Assembly: GCF_963662885.1 (NCBI RefSeq)
Contig: NZ_OY760065.1
Coordinates: 196,001 to 260,000, forward strand
DNA: 64,000 nt
Origin: an uncultured Pseudodesulfovibrio sp.
GTDB taxonomy: Bacteria; Desulfobacterota; Desulfovibrionia; Desulfovibrionales; Desulfovibrionaceae
Direction: 5' to 3'
Shown: positions 15,827-24,844 of the stretch, piece after piece
Layout: each line of letters opens with the position of its first letter
How positions within the stretch are numbered: the first letter of the stretch is position 1
The notes under the pieces: generated by a model
Seen by the model: only the letters and a program-made list of their open reading frames with translations
What the model was told of the DNA's origin: nothing
Databases searched by the model: none
Position numbers and translations under genes: made by a program

Positions 15827-15861
15827 CATTCAAGTGCGCTCCCAGACTGCGCTACATCCCG
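15785..15861 (-). tRNA. tRNA-Pro(GGG), intact integration target
   Basis: The minus strand gives CGGGATG/CATCCCG as acceptor, anticodon stem CTTGA/TCAAG, loop ATGGGGT (anticodon GGG), T arm GAAGG-TTCAAAT-CCTTT and an encoded CCA. The right direct repeat begins in its anticodon loop. The 3' half is therefore element-derived and the 5' half host-derived. Confidence 0.93.
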
Positions 15862-15992
15862 ACGCGAAGTGAGTAACTATCCGTGCACGGTTCCGTTGTC
15901 AACGGTTTTTTGAGAAAAAAAGTCAACTCGGCGTTTTTTTTGAAGATTGTACACGGTGGGCAACGGTTTTTCTTTTACTGTGTCTGGACATT

Positions 15993-15998
15993 TATAAT
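15993..15998 (+). promoter_or_regulatory. Candidate -10 box upstream of cheW
   Basis: A perfect TATAAT lies about 130 bases before cheW. The matching -35 position (TTCTTT, 17 bases upstream) is poor, so only the -10 supports it. Confidence 0.35.
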
Positions 15999-16128
15999 GG
16001 CGTTTTCCCACGCTCGTGTATAATAACAAGGCAGGAACGCTGGATAACACCTGAGGGGCAAGGGTGCCGGAGGGTGCGGCCGCTTCAGGTGATTTATCAC
16101 ATAATGTAAAAGCAATCAGGGGGTTGGC

Positions 16129-16671
16129 ATGGCTGATGAAGCTCTGAAAGACATCAATCAGTTTTTGACCTTCACGTTGGGCAAGGAAATATTCGCCCTG
16201 GATATCGGAACGGTCCGCGAGGTCCTGGAGCTGACTTCCATTACCAAGATCCCGAGGACGCCCAAGTTCATGCGCGGGGTCATCAACCTCCGTGGACACG
16301 CTGTGCCTGTTGTCGACATGCGCCTCAAACTGGGCATGTCCAAGGGTGAGGACACGGTGGACACCTGTATCATCATCGTGGAGATCGAGTACGAGGGTGA
16401 ATTCACCGTCATGGGCGCATTGGTCGATTCCGTGCGCGAGGTCTTCGAGATGACCCCGGACACCATCGAACCTGCTCCCAAGATGGGCGCGGCCATCAAC
16501 GCCGAGTACATCAAGGGTATGGGGCGTCAGAACGAGCAGTTCATCATCATCATCGACATCAACAAGATCTTCTCCGCCGAGGAGTTAGCCATTGCCAAGG
16601 ATATGGCCAGTCTGGGTGGCGGAGACAGGACTCCGGCCCCGGAAGAGGCCGCTGCTCCGGCACAGGCCTAA
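16129..16671 (+). CDS. cheW: Chemotaxis coupling protein CheW
   Basis: The 180-aa protein is a single CheW/SH3-like domain (LTFTLGKEIFALDIGTVREV, then RGVINLRGHAVPVVDMRLKLG) with an Ala/Pro/Glu-rich C-terminal tail of about 25 residues. CheW links chemoreceptors to the CheA kinase. No cheA is in the window; a chemoreceptor lies at 42075. The gene is monocistronic, closed by a bidirectional terminator, and is the first host gene right of the integrated element. Confidence 0.93.
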   Translation: MADEALKDINQFLTFTLGKEIFALDIGTVREVLELTSITKIPRTPKFMRGVINLRGHAVPVVDMRLKLGMSKGEDTVDTCIIIVEIEYEGEFTVMGALVDSVREVFEMTPDTIEPAPKMGAAINAEYIKGMGRQNEQFIIIIDINKIFSAEELAIAKDMASLGGGDRTPAPEEAAAPAQA

Positions 16672-16681
16672 AGCTGCAACA

Positions 16682-16718
16682 AAAACCCCCGTCCGAAAAG
16701 GGCGGGGGTTTCTTTTTC
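16682..16718. terminator. Bidirectional terminator between cheW and the Smr gene
   Basis: An AACCCCCG/CGGGGGTT stem is followed by TTTCTTTTTC on the plus strand, with an A-run on the other side serving the convergent minus-strand gene. Confidence 0.85.
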
Positions 16719-16737
16719 TCTGGAGTCGGGTTTCCGG

Positions 16738-17451
16738 CTATTCCTCCCAGTTCATCATCTTGTCCCAGCGGACTTTTCCTTCGGTCTTCCTTTGTTTGCG
16801 CAGCAGCACGTAAAGTGCTCCGGCGCCGCCGTGCTTGGGCTGGGCCGTACAGAAGGCCAGGACTGCGCGCCGAAGTGGTTCCTTGGTCAACCAGCTTTCG
16901 GCCTCGGTGCGTAGGATGGGCCGGCCACCCGGGGAGTTTCGTCCACGTCCCGTAACCACCAACACGCAGCGATATCCCTGGAGATAGGACTCGCGGATGA
17001 AAAAGAGCAGGGAGTCCCGTGCCTGGTCCGAGGTCATGCCGTGCAGGTCCAGGTGGGCGGACACGCTCAGGGAGCCTGCCTTGAGTCGTTGGAATATCTT
17101 GATGTCCAGACCGCGCACATAGCCGTACATGAACTCGTCGGTGTATTCGAGTTCGAATTCGATATCACCGCGCATGAAGCGATCCATGTCGTTGGCGGCG
17201 TCTTCCTCGAGAGGCTGGGCCGGGGCGGAAGTCACGGCAGGGGGGACTTTGCGACCGCTGGAGCCGTCCATTCGCTGCACTCCGTGCATGGCGGCCATGA
17301 AAATTTCCTCGGCCTCCGGATCACTCTCGGGGTTGACTTTTTCTTTTGGAGGCTCATTTTTCTGGTATGGAAGGGAATAGATGTCCTCTTTTTCCTTCTT
17401 GAATTTGATCTGCTTGAGATCGCCAAGGTTGTTCATGCGTTTTTTGGCCAT
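16738..17451 (-). CDS. Smr-domain protein (MutS2 C-terminal type)
   Basis: The 237-aa protein has a charged, probably disordered N-terminal half and a C-terminal Smr domain with the two diagnostic motifs LDLHGMT and VVTGRGRNS. Smr domains are DNA or RNA endonucleases or nucleic-acid binders; stand-alone versions are of uncertain role. The start is one of two adjacent ATGs (17454 or 17451), both reached by the RBS AAGGAAGG. It is divergent from sufC. Confidence 0.85.
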   Translation of the reverse strand: MAKKRMNNLGDLKQIKFKKEKEDIYSLPYQKNEPPKEKVNPESDPEAEEIFMAAMHGVQRMDGSSGRKVPPAVTSAPAQPLEEDAANDMDRFMRGDIEFELEYTDEFMYGYVRGLDIKIFQRLKAGSLSVSAHLDLHGMTSDQARDSLLFFIRESYLQGYRCVLVVTGRGRNSPGGRPILRTEAESWLTKEPLRRAVLAFCTAQPKHGGAGALYVLLRKQRKTEGKVRWDKMMNWEE

Positions 17452-17594
17452 CATGTACCTTCCTTTGGTCGAACCGAGTATATTCGAAGCCCCAGAGGGG
17501 CGGTGGCTGGTGCCGCCCGGCGCAGCGAGCGCTGGACTTCCGCGACGTGCTTGAGTAATGAGCCTGTTGCACATCATTCAAAGCGAGGAATTAC

Positions 17595-18353
17595 ATGCTG
17601 ACCATTGAAGACTTGCATGTCAATATCGGCGACAAAGAGGTCCTGCGAGGGATCGATCTACAGATAAACGACGGGGAAACCTTTATCCTGTTCGGCCCCA
17701 ACGGCTCGGGCAAGACTTCCCTGCTCATGACCCTGATGGGCTTTTCCGGCTACGAAGTCACCAAGGGCAAGATCATCTTCAAAGGCGAAGACATCACCAA
17801 CGCCCCCATGTACGAGCGCGCGCGTCTCGGCATGGGCATGTCTTTCCAGCGGCCGCCGACCATTCACGGCCTGCGCACCCGCCATCTGGTGCAGATGTGT
17901 TCGCGCCGGGGGCAGGTCAACACCGACCTGCTGGCCGAGACCGTGAACATGGGCGACTTCCTTGACCGCGACATCAACGCGGGCTTCTCCGGTGGCGAGA
18001 TCAAGCGCTCCGAGCTGTTGCAGCTCATGGCCCAGCAGCCTGACCTGGTGCTCTTCGACGAGCCCGAGTCCGGTGTGGACATGGAAAACATGCAGCTGGT
18101 GGGCAAGGTCGCCCGGGACGTTCTGGACGGGAAGTTCAGCGTGGCCCCGGACCTGAGCCTCAAGGAACGCAAGGAGCGGGTCAAGACTGCCGGTCTGATC
18201 ATCACGCACACCGGGTACATCCTCGATTACGTGAACGCCGACCGGGGGCAGGTCCTGTACCATGGTCATCTTTGCTGCGAAGGCCGCCCCAGAGACATTC
18301 TGGACCACATCCGGGAGCATGGCTACCAGGAATGTGTCCGCTGCATGAACTAG
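17595..18353 (+). CDS. sufC: SufC-like Fe-S cluster assembly ATPase
   Basis: A 252-aa ABC-type ATPase has Walker A GPNGSGKTS, a Q-loop (MSFQRPP), signature FSGGEIKRSELL, Walker B LVLFDEPESG and H-loop IITHTG, the SufC pattern (E in place of the transporter DEPT). It ends with CVRC. SufC binds SufB/SufD and drives conformational change during Fe-S assembly. sufB follows after 21 bases. No sufS, sufU or sufD is adjacent, so this is a minimal SufC-SufB pair. Confidence 0.92.
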   Translation: MLTIEDLHVNIGDKEVLRGIDLQINDGETFILFGPNGSGKTSLLMTLMGFSGYEVTKGKIIFKGEDITNAPMYERARLGMGMSFQRPPTIHGLRTRHLVQMCSRRGQVNTDLLAETVNMGDFLDRDINAGFSGGEIKRSELLQLMAQQPDLVLFDEPESGVDMENMQLVGKVARDVLDGKFSVAPDLSLKERKERVKTAGLIITHTGYILDYVNADRGQVLYHGHLCCEGRPRDILDHIREHGYQECVRCMN

Positions 18354-18374
18354 CCCGGCACGGGAGATATAGAT

Positions 18375-19535
18375 ATGAGTAAAGTCGATCTAAAGAATTT
18401 CAAGTTTGACGGTCTCAACCAGGAGGCCATCGCCGATCTCAACGCCCTGTCCGATGAGGACAAGGATCAGCTCCTCATGGCAGGTGTGGTTTCCGACCTG
18501 TCCACGCGGTCCGCTTCGTATCTGCAGATGGACCAGTCCGCAGTGCACTGTCAGTCCAGAGACGACGGTGTGGAGATCATGGACATCAAGGACGCCCTGA
18601 AAAAGTACGACGGCCTCAAGGAGTACTTCTGGACTCTGGTGGACAAGGACAAGGACGAGTTCACCCGGTCCGCGTACGACAACCTGCACGGCGGCTACTT
18701 CATCCGCGTCAAGGCCGGAGCCAAGATCAAGGATCCCATCCAGTCCTGTCTGATGCTCAAGTCCGAGAACGTGGGCCAGAACGTCCACAACCTCGTGATC
18801 ATCGAAGAGGGGGCCGAGGCGCACATCATCACCGGCTGTTCCGTGGCACATGGCACCAAGTCCGGCGCACACCTCGGTATTTCCGAGTTCTTCGTCAAGA
18901 AGAACGCGTCGCTGACCTTCACCATGGTTCACAACTGGTCCGAGTCCGTGGCCGTACGGCCGCGTTCGGCGGGCGTGGTCGAGGAGGGCGGCAAGTTCCT
19001 GAACAACTACGTCCTGCTCAAGCCGGTCAAGGACCTGCAGATGTATCCCGCCATCACCCTGAACGGCAAGGATTCCGTGGCCCGCTTCAACTCCGTGGTT
19101 GTCGCCACCGAAGGTTCTCTCCTGGATATGGGTAACCGTGTGATCATGAATGCTCCCGACACCCGGTGTGAGATCATCGCCCGGACCATCGCCGCGGGCG
19201 GAACCATCATCAACCGGGGTCACATCGCAGCCAACAACGTTCCGAGCAAGGGCCATCTGGAATGTCAGGGCCTGATTCTCGGCGGCGGGCGCATCTGGGC
19301 CATCCCTGAGTTGGATGGTACGGTAGAGGGCGTAGAGCTCTCTCACGAGGCTTCGGTGGGCAAGATTGCCCAGGACGAGATCGAGTACCTCATGGCTCGC
19401 GGCATGGATGAGCACGAAGCCACCTCGACCATCGTGCGCGGCTTCCTGAACACCGATATCATGGGCCTGCCGGATCGTCTCCAAAAGGAGATCGACAAGC
19501 AGATTGAAGAATTGCAGGCCTCCGACGCCATGTAA
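18375..19535 (+). CDS. sufB: SufB/SufD-family Fe-S assembly scaffold
   Basis: The 386-aa protein belongs to the SufBD beta-helix family but is shorter than classical SufB (about 480 aa). The C-terminal core is conserved: a Cys in HLECQGLIL at the position of the SufB catalytic Cys, and the Glu of LSHEASVGKI, followed by IEYLMARGM and IVRGF. With SufC it should form the cluster-building complex. It is the second gene of the two-gene operon, with a strong terminator behind it. Confidence 0.9.
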   Translation: MSKVDLKNFKFDGLNQEAIADLNALSDEDKDQLLMAGVVSDLSTRSASYLQMDQSAVHCQSRDDGVEIMDIKDALKKYDGLKEYFWTLVDKDKDEFTRSAYDNLHGGYFIRVKAGAKIKDPIQSCLMLKSENVGQNVHNLVIIEEGAEAHIITGCSVAHGTKSGAHLGISEFFVKKNASLTFTMVHNWSESVAVRPRSAGVVEEGGKFLNNYVLLKPVKDLQMYPAITLNGKDSVARFNSVVVATEGSLLDMGNRVIMNAPDTRCEIIARTIAAGGTIINRGHIAANNVPSKGHLECQGLILGGGRIWAIPELDGTVEGVELSHEASVGKIAQDEIEYLMARGMDEHEATSTIVRGFLNTDIMGLPDRLQKEIDKQIEELQASDAM

Positions 19536-19554
19536 TTGAGAATAATGCACGTTC

Positions 19555-19592
19555 AAGGGGCGGCGGCTTCGGCCTCCGCCCCTTTTGTTTTG
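19555..19592 (+). terminator. Rho-independent terminator after sufB
   Basis: A GC-rich stem with a TTCG loop (GGGGCGG...CCGCCCC) is followed by TTTTGTTTT. Confidence 0.88.
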
Positions 19593-19614
19593 CCGTTGCC
19601 GATTGAATTAGCCC

Positions 19615-19643
19615 TTGAACAAACCGGGTTGACGTACTAATCA
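19615..19643 (+). promoter_or_regulatory. Candidate promoter of the TetR gene
   Basis: TTGAAC and TAATCA are separated by 17 bases, about 40 bases before the TetR start. A second TTGACG at 19629 has no good -10. No clear palindromic operator was found. Confidence 0.3.
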
Positions 19644-19684
19644 ATGGCATTCATTTTCAAGAAAAGCGTGACAGGGAGTGCCGA

Positions 19685-20254
19685 ATGACGAAAAAGGAAG
19701 GTATCCTCCTGGCAGCCCAGGAACTGTTCGCCCGTTGCGGGTACGCGGGAACGACCATGAAGATGGTCGCGGAACAGGCCGGCGTGGCTTCGGGATTGGT
19801 TTTTCACTACTACGAGTCCAAGGAAAACCTGTTCATGGTTGCCGGGGCAGAGCTGATCAACGACATGGTCACCCACCTGCGCAAGGCCACGGACGAGACG
19901 GCCACCGGCTGTGAGGCCTTGGGCACCTTTGTCAAAGCCTACCTGGATTTCACCATCGAGCATGAGAAAACCTTCCCCACGATCATTCGCTGTTCACCGT
20001 TCAGCGACGACAACCCGGACTTGGATCGCGAAAAGATCGCGGCCAAATTTCTGGATCTGATCCATATCATCGAGGATATTCTGCGGCGCGGCATCGACGA
20101 TGGCTCCATGCGGGACCTGCCGGTTCCCCAGACTGCCTTCATGGTTTACGGCGTCATCGTCGGTGCGGTCCGTACCCGGTTCCTGACGCCCTACGATATC
20201 CCCGGCCTGTTCGCTGAAGCCCGGGAATTTGTCCTGCACAGCGTCTGCGTCTAG
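19685..20254 (+). CDS. TetR/AcrR family transcriptional regulator
   Basis: The 189-aa protein has an N-terminal TetR helix-turn-helix (GILLAAQELFARCGYAGTTM, then VASGLVFHYYESKENLF) and a ligand-binding C-terminal domain. No adjacent efflux pump is present; the next gene encodes a YdjM-like membrane protein 20 bases downstream, which may be a target or simply co-transcribed. The ligand is unknown. Confidence 0.92.
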   Translation: MTKKEGILLAAQELFARCGYAGTTMKMVAEQAGVASGLVFHYYESKENLFMVAGAELINDMVTHLRKATDETATGCEALGTFVKAYLDFTIEHEKTFPTIIRCSPFSDDNPDLDREKIAAKFLDLIHIIEDILRRGIDDGSMRDLPVPQTAFMVYGVIVGAVRTRFLTPYDIPGLFAEAREFVLHSVCV

Positions 20255-20274
20255 ACTTTTGTACCGTCTTTCTT

Positions 20275-20730
20275 ATGCCTGATTATAAAGGACATTTGGC
20301 CGGAGGGCTCTTCTTTGGCGTCATGGGCCTAGTGGGAGTAGTCCTGCTGGGCTGGATGGTTTTTGATCCGCTCATTGCTGCCGGACTGCTCGGTTTCTGC
20401 CTGCTCGGGGCACTGTTCCCGGATGTGGATACCAACTCCAAGGGGCAGAATCTGTATTATGCGGTGTTCGTGCTCGTGGACTTGGGGCTGATCATCAAGG
20501 GCCTATATGTCTGGGCCGCATGGTTCGGGCTTTTTTCCATGCTCCCGGCCGTTGGATCACACAGGGGCTGGACGCATACCTGGTGGGCCATGCTCCTGGT
20601 TCCGCTGCCCATCGTGGTCATTCCCTTCTTCATGCAGACGCCGGGACTGGTCCAGCGCTTCGCGCCGTTCTATGCGGCGTTCGTGCTGGGCTATTGTTCC
20701 CACCTGATTCTGGACGGGGAATTCAGATAA
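20275..20730 (+). CDS. YdjM-like membrane-bound metal-dependent hydrolase
   Basis: The 151-aa protein has about four transmembrane segments. It carries the family's conserved polar positions: an early His (YKGHLAGG), LFPDVDTNSKG, HRGWTHTWW and HLILDGEF. These suit a zinc-dependent hydrolase in the inner membrane; the substrate is unknown. It lies 20 bases after the TetR gene and is convergent with the glycosyltransferase gene. Confidence 0.8.
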   Translation: MPDYKGHLAGGLFFGVMGLVGVVLLGWMVFDPLIAAGLLGFCLLGALFPDVDTNSKGQNLYYAVFVLVDLGLIIKGLYVWAAWFGLFSMLPAVGSHRGWTHTWWAMLLVPLPIVVIPFFMQTPGLVQRFAPFYAAFVLGYCSHLILDGEFR

Positions 20731-20770
20731 AAAAGGGGACAGGGCTGAGTACGCCGTCCAGGACGGCCGA

Positions 20771-21829
20771 TTAGCCCCTAAGGCCTTTGTACAGTGCCAT
20801 GTACCGTTCGGCCATCTTTACGTCGGTGTAGCCGGTAACGGATTCCGCACCGCCCGCGACCAGTCGGTCGCGCAATTCCTTGTCGTTGACCAGGCGTACG
20901 ATGCAGGCTGCTAGATCTGCCGCGTCCCGGTTTTTGAAGACCAGTCCGTCGCGCTCATGGGTGACCAGTTCGAGGTTGGAGGGCAGGTCCGAGGTAATGA
21001 CCGGGGTCCGGGTAGCCCACCCCTCCTTGATGACCGCATTGGAACCCTCGCCGTCCACGGACGGGACAGTCAGGATATTGATCTCGGGCAGAACCTCGCG
21101 GCTGTCGCGGTAGCCAAGGAAGAGGATGGAATCCGCCAGGTTGAGCTTTTCCGCCTGCTTCTTGAGATCCTGCTGCAAAGGGCCTTCACCCGCGATCATG
21201 CACTGCCAATCAGGCATATCAGAAGATTTGCGCAGGTGGGCCAGCGCTTCGATCAGAACTTCGAATCCCTTTTGCGTGCTGAGCGCGCCCACGGCACCGA
21301 GCGTCAGTACCGGGTGCTGCCGTGATTCCGTGGTATACATGGCCGGGTCGATGCCGCTGTGGATGACCGTGGTTTTTTCCTCGGGCACGCCGCAGTCCAC
21401 CAAAACCTCTTGGATTTCTCGGCTTACGGCCACCATGACGTCGCCCAGGAGATACTTGTTCTTGCTCCAGCCCGGCTTGAGGCGATAGGACACGCGACGG
21501 CTGTGGACCAGGCGGAAGGTGTTGCGCATCTTCTTGGCCAAAGCACCCAGGGATGCGCCCTTGGCGTCGTTGGTATGAACCACATCCGGCTTGAAGGTTT
21601 TGACGATCCCGAGCACCCGGAGGATGTTCATCGGGTTGTAGTCCTGATGGGAAGGAAGTTCCGTGAAGGGAATCCCGTCAGCAACGAGCAGGGGCTTGAG
21701 CGGAGAATCCCCGGGTATTGCGACCAAGGGGTTGAACTGTTCGGCGCGATGCAGGGCCCGCGCGAGATAGTATACCTGGCGTTGTCCGCCGCGCATGATC
21801 TTGCCCAGGTCGAGTAGCAATACCTTCAA
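20771..21829 (-). CDS. GT4-family glycosyltransferase
   Basis: The 352-aa protein has two Rossmann-like halves: an N-terminal acceptor domain (LDLGKIMRGGQRQVYYLARAL) and a C-terminal donor domain (IAGEGPLQQDL, then VPSVDGEGSNAVIKEGWA), the E-x7-E-like signature of GT4 retaining enzymes. It probably adds a sugar in LPS or exopolysaccharide synthesis, but no other glycan genes are nearby. It begins 13 bases after sucCD on the same strand, so the two may be co-transcribed despite unrelated jobs. Confidence 0.88.
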   Translation of the reverse strand: MKVLLLDLGKIMRGGQRQVYYLARALHRAEQFNPLVAIPGDSPLKPLLVADGIPFTELPSHQDYNPMNILRVLGIVKTFKPDVVHTNDAKGASLGALAKKMRNTFRLVHSRRVSYRLKPGWSKNKYLLGDVMVAVSREIQEVLVDCGVPEEKTTVIHSGIDPAMYTTESRQHPVLTLGAVGALSTQKGFEVLIEALAHLRKSSDMPDWQCMIAGEGPLQQDLKKQAEKLNLADSILFLGYRDSREVLPEINILTVPSVDGEGSNAVIKEGWATRTPVITSDLPSNLELVTHERDGLVFKNRDAADLAACIVRLVNDKELRDRLVAGGAESVTGYTDVKMAERYMALYKGLRG

Positions 21830-21841
21830 CGTAAACCTCTT

Positions 21842-23920
21842 TTATTCCAAAGCCTTTGCTGTCGCTTCTGCGACAGCTTCAAGGCTGGGACAGACCGCGA
21901 ATCCGGCCTTGCCCATGGTTTCAAGCTTGTCTTGTATGCCGCCGCCGCTCTCCAAAATGGCTCCGGCGTGGCCCAGTCTTTTGCCCGCAGGGGCGGTCTG
22001 TCCGGCAATGAACGAGATGACTGGTTTGTCAAAGCCCGTGCGGACGACGTATTCAGCCAGATTCTCCTCCGCCTGTCCACCGATTTCACCAAGGATGATA
22101 ACAGCCCTGGTCTGGGCATCATTTCGAATCATTTCGAACATATCGACAAAATCGACCCCGATGAACGGGTCGCCGCCTATGCCCATGCATAAGGATTGGC
22201 CTATTCCGGCCCGGGTCAAACGGTCGGCCACCTCGTAGGTCAGGGTGCCACTGCGTGAGAGCACGGCGACGGGGCCGGGCATGAATGGAACGGTCGGCAT
22301 GATCCCGATCTTGGTCTTGCCCGGGACGATGATGCCGGGCGTGTTCGGGCCGACGATTCGGGTGGGCGAGCCCTTGGCCCGCTCGAAGACGGCCAGCATC
22401 TCGTGCTGTGTGATACCTTCCGTGATACATACGGCCCACGGGATTTCATTGCTGACGGCCTCGGAAACCGCGTCGGCGGCCATGCGCGGGGGCACGAAAA
22501 TGATGGATGCTCCGATCTCATGGCTGCGCAATGCCTCGGCGATGGAATTGTAGGCCGGAACGCCGAGAATCTCCTGTCCGCCTTTGAAGGGGGTTACGCC
22601 TGCCACCACATTGGCCCCGTACTCCTGCATCAGCTGCGTGTGCAACTGGCCCTCGCGACCGGTTATGCCCTGAACCAGGATGGGGGTGTCCGCATTGATG
22701 GTGAAGTGGGCGTCACTTTTCCAGTCGGAGGGAGCGGGGCGCTTGCCGAGAGAAATGTCCATGGGGACGGGATGTTCATCCGGTTTGGTCTTGTCCGGGC
22801 GGATGTCGTTCAGGATGGCAATGGCCGCCTGCATGTCGCCAGCCATGTGCAGGTTGTCCACGTCCAACTCGCGCAGGATTTCGAGGCCTGCTTCGGCGTC
22901 TTTGCCGGACATGCGGACAACGATGGGTTTTTCCGGGGATTTGCCACCCAGTGCTCCCCTCATGGCCAAGGCTACCTTCTCACAGGACAGTATTCCGCCG
23001 AAAAGATTGATGAAGATGACTTTTACCCGGTCGTCGCCGAAGAGCAACTCCAGGGCGGTCTCCATGCGTTTCTGGTCTGCCGCGCCGCCCAGGTCCAGGA
23101 AGTTGCTGGCGGGCAGTCCGGAGAAGTTGAGTAGGTCCATGGTGGCCATGGCCAGCCCGGCGCCGTTGACCATCAGCCCGACCCAACCCGGCAGGCGAAC
23201 AAACGACAGCCCGGCGTCACGTGCCATGTTTTCTTCGGTCGAGGCGTGTTCGCGTTGGTGGTAGGACTCGGCTTCAGGGTTGAGATCCACGAAATTGTCG
23301 TCCATCTCGACCTTTCCGTCCAAGGCCACCAACCGGCTGTCCGATGTAAGTACCAGCGGGTTGATCTCTGCCAGGAGCAAGCCGTTGTCGAGCATGCACC
23401 GGAACAACGCATTCAGGAATACGGCAAACTCCTTGAACTGTTCCTTGTCCAGACCCAGATGAAAAAAGGCGGCCCTGATCTGGTGTGGGACCAGTCCCTC
23501 GGGCAGTCGTATCTTTTGGATCAGGAGGTTGTCCGCACTCTTGTTCTCGATTTCCACGCCTCCCTGGCGACCGCAGGTCAAGAGGATGCAGCGCTGTTGT
23601 CGGGAAACGGACAGGGAAAGGTAGAACTCGTGGGCAATGTCCTCGCCAGGTTCTACACGAATGAACGGCACGGATTCGCCGTTGATCTCGCGAGTGAAAA
23701 GTTTTCGGGCCTTGGCCGCGAAGTCGGCGGGATTGTCGATTCGCAGAATACCCCCGGCCTTGCCTCGGCCGCCTGAAAGAACCTGGGCCTTGAGAAACCA
23801 GGGCAGGGGAAAGTCGGGGGAGAAGTCGTCCTCCTCACCCGGAAATACAGCCGCGCCGAGGGGGACGGGAATGGTCGCCTTGTTGAAGAGGAGTTTGCTC
23901 TTGTGCTCATTGAGTAACAT
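21842..23920 (-). CDS. sucCD: Fused succinyl-CoA ligase-type protein (beta-alpha order)
   Basis: This 692-aa protein joins a SucC-like ATP-grasp subunit (about residues 1-380; KAQVLSGGRGKAGG, FINLFGGILSCE) to a SucD-like subunit (about 400-692; VQGITGREGQLHTQ, GPNTPGIIVPGK). The catalytic phosphohistidine is in KRLGHAGAI. Beta-before-alpha order fits SucCD rather than ADP-forming acetyl-CoA synthetase (alpha-beta). The reaction would be succinyl-CoA + NDP + Pi to succinate + CoA + NTP, or a related acyl-CoA. The fusion is real: there is one continuous frame with a short linker. Confidence 0.88.
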   Translation of the reverse strand: MLLNEHKSKLLFNKATIPVPLGAAVFPGEEDDFSPDFPLPWFLKAQVLSGGRGKAGGILRIDNPADFAAKARKLFTREINGESVPFIRVEPGEDIAHEFYLSLSVSRQQRCILLTCGRQGGVEIENKSADNLLIQKIRLPEGLVPHQIRAAFFHLGLDKEQFKEFAVFLNALFRCMLDNGLLLAEINPLVLTSDSRLVALDGKVEMDDNFVDLNPEAESYHQREHASTEENMARDAGLSFVRLPGWVGLMVNGAGLAMATMDLLNFSGLPASNFLDLGGAADQKRMETALELLFGDDRVKVIFINLFGGILSCEKVALAMRGALGGKSPEKPIVVRMSGKDAEAGLEILRELDVDNLHMAGDMQAAIAILNDIRPDKTKPDEHPVPMDISLGKRPAPSDWKSDAHFTINADTPILVQGITGREGQLHTQLMQEYGANVVAGVTPFKGGQEILGVPAYNSIAEALRSHEIGASIIFVPPRMAADAVSEAVSNEIPWAVCITEGITQHEMLAVFERAKGSPTRIVGPNTPGIIVPGKTKIGIMPTVPFMPGPVAVLSRSGTLTYEVADRLTRAGIGQSLCMGIGGDPFIGVDFVDMFEMIRNDAQTRAVIILGEIGGQAEENLAEYVVRTGFDKPVISFIAGQTAPAGKRLGHAGAILESGGGIQDKLETMGKAGFAVCPSLEAVAEATAKALE

Positions 23921-24063
23921 GGATGGCTCCTGGTCTTGGCTTATGGGACGGTGGAACCTTAGTGGGTTTGAGCGTTTGAATCAATGTAAATATATTGACC
24001 ATCTTGTTGTTTGGGGAGAAAATGGCTTTTTAGGGAGAAAAAATCCCTGAAAGTGGAGGAATT

Positions 24064-24837
24064 GTGTCAGACATCAGTGATTTTGCCGATCAGTTGCAGG
24101 CGGATGTGATCTCGGACATGGCCGAGAGCTTTTTTGGCGACAGGAAGGAACTGGATAACGCGCTGGAGGCCTTCGGGCTCATAGTCCGGGATTTCCTGCC
24201 CGTGATCGAGACAATGTTCCGCGCGTCTGCGACGCTTCGTCTTCTGCTCCTCGATGAGGAAACGGTGGGCGGTTTTTGCGCTGAAATAGGTATTGAAGCA
24301 GATCGCATACCCCCGGCAGAAGGGGCGGCAATCCTTGTCAGGGAGTCCCTGCCCTTTGCCCTGACTGCCAAGGGGCGGTACGTGGCCTGTGTGGAGGCAG
24401 CCTACAAGCAGCTTTTCGACGCCATCCGGGACTATCTTCACGGACATTACTATACAGATCCCAAGCAGCCGGGGCGCAAGTTGCTGAGCGTACATTACGA
24501 ACGGCTCAAAGAGATTTCGGATACCATCAACGGGAAAATCCACAAAGCCAACAACGATCGCTCCGTTTCGTCCGTGCTGCGGGAAGTGAAAAATATGAAC
24601 CCCGAACAGATGGAGCGCGAAGATATGCTCGGCGACGTCTCCTATGGACGAGGAGAGGGGCTCGACAGAGACATGTGTTTCATGCCCATCGACTTTGACG
24701 GCTACCGTTTTCCCGAGGTGGCCGAACTGCCGCCCGTTGAGGAAATACGGCCCGCCATGAAGCGGTTTTGTAAGAAAGTCTTCAGTGAGCGGCGGGAAGC
24801 CGTGCTCAAGGCGATGGACGCTTTCAGGGGGCGATGA
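24064..24837 (+). CDS. Conserved hypothetical protein (257 aa)
   Basis: I do not recognise it. The protein is largely alpha-helical and charged, without signal peptide or membrane segment. It starts at GTG with RBS GTGGAGG six bases upstream. It stands alone, divergent from sucCD and convergent (seven-base gap) with the DHH gene. Codon use matches the core chromosome, so it is not recently acquired. Confidence 0.6.
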   Translation: MSDISDFADQLQADVISDMAESFFGDRKELDNALEAFGLIVRDFLPVIETMFRASATLRLLLLDEETVGGFCAEIGIEADRIPPAEGAAILVRESLPFALTAKGRYVACVEAAYKQLFDAIRDYLHGHYYTDPKQPGRKLLSVHYERLKEISDTINGKIHKANNDRSVSSVLREVKNMNPEQMEREDMLGDVSYGRGEGLDRDMCFMPIDFDGYRFPEVAELPPVEEIRPAMKRFCKKVFSERREAVLKAMDAFRGR

Positions 24838-24844
24838 CCCCGGC

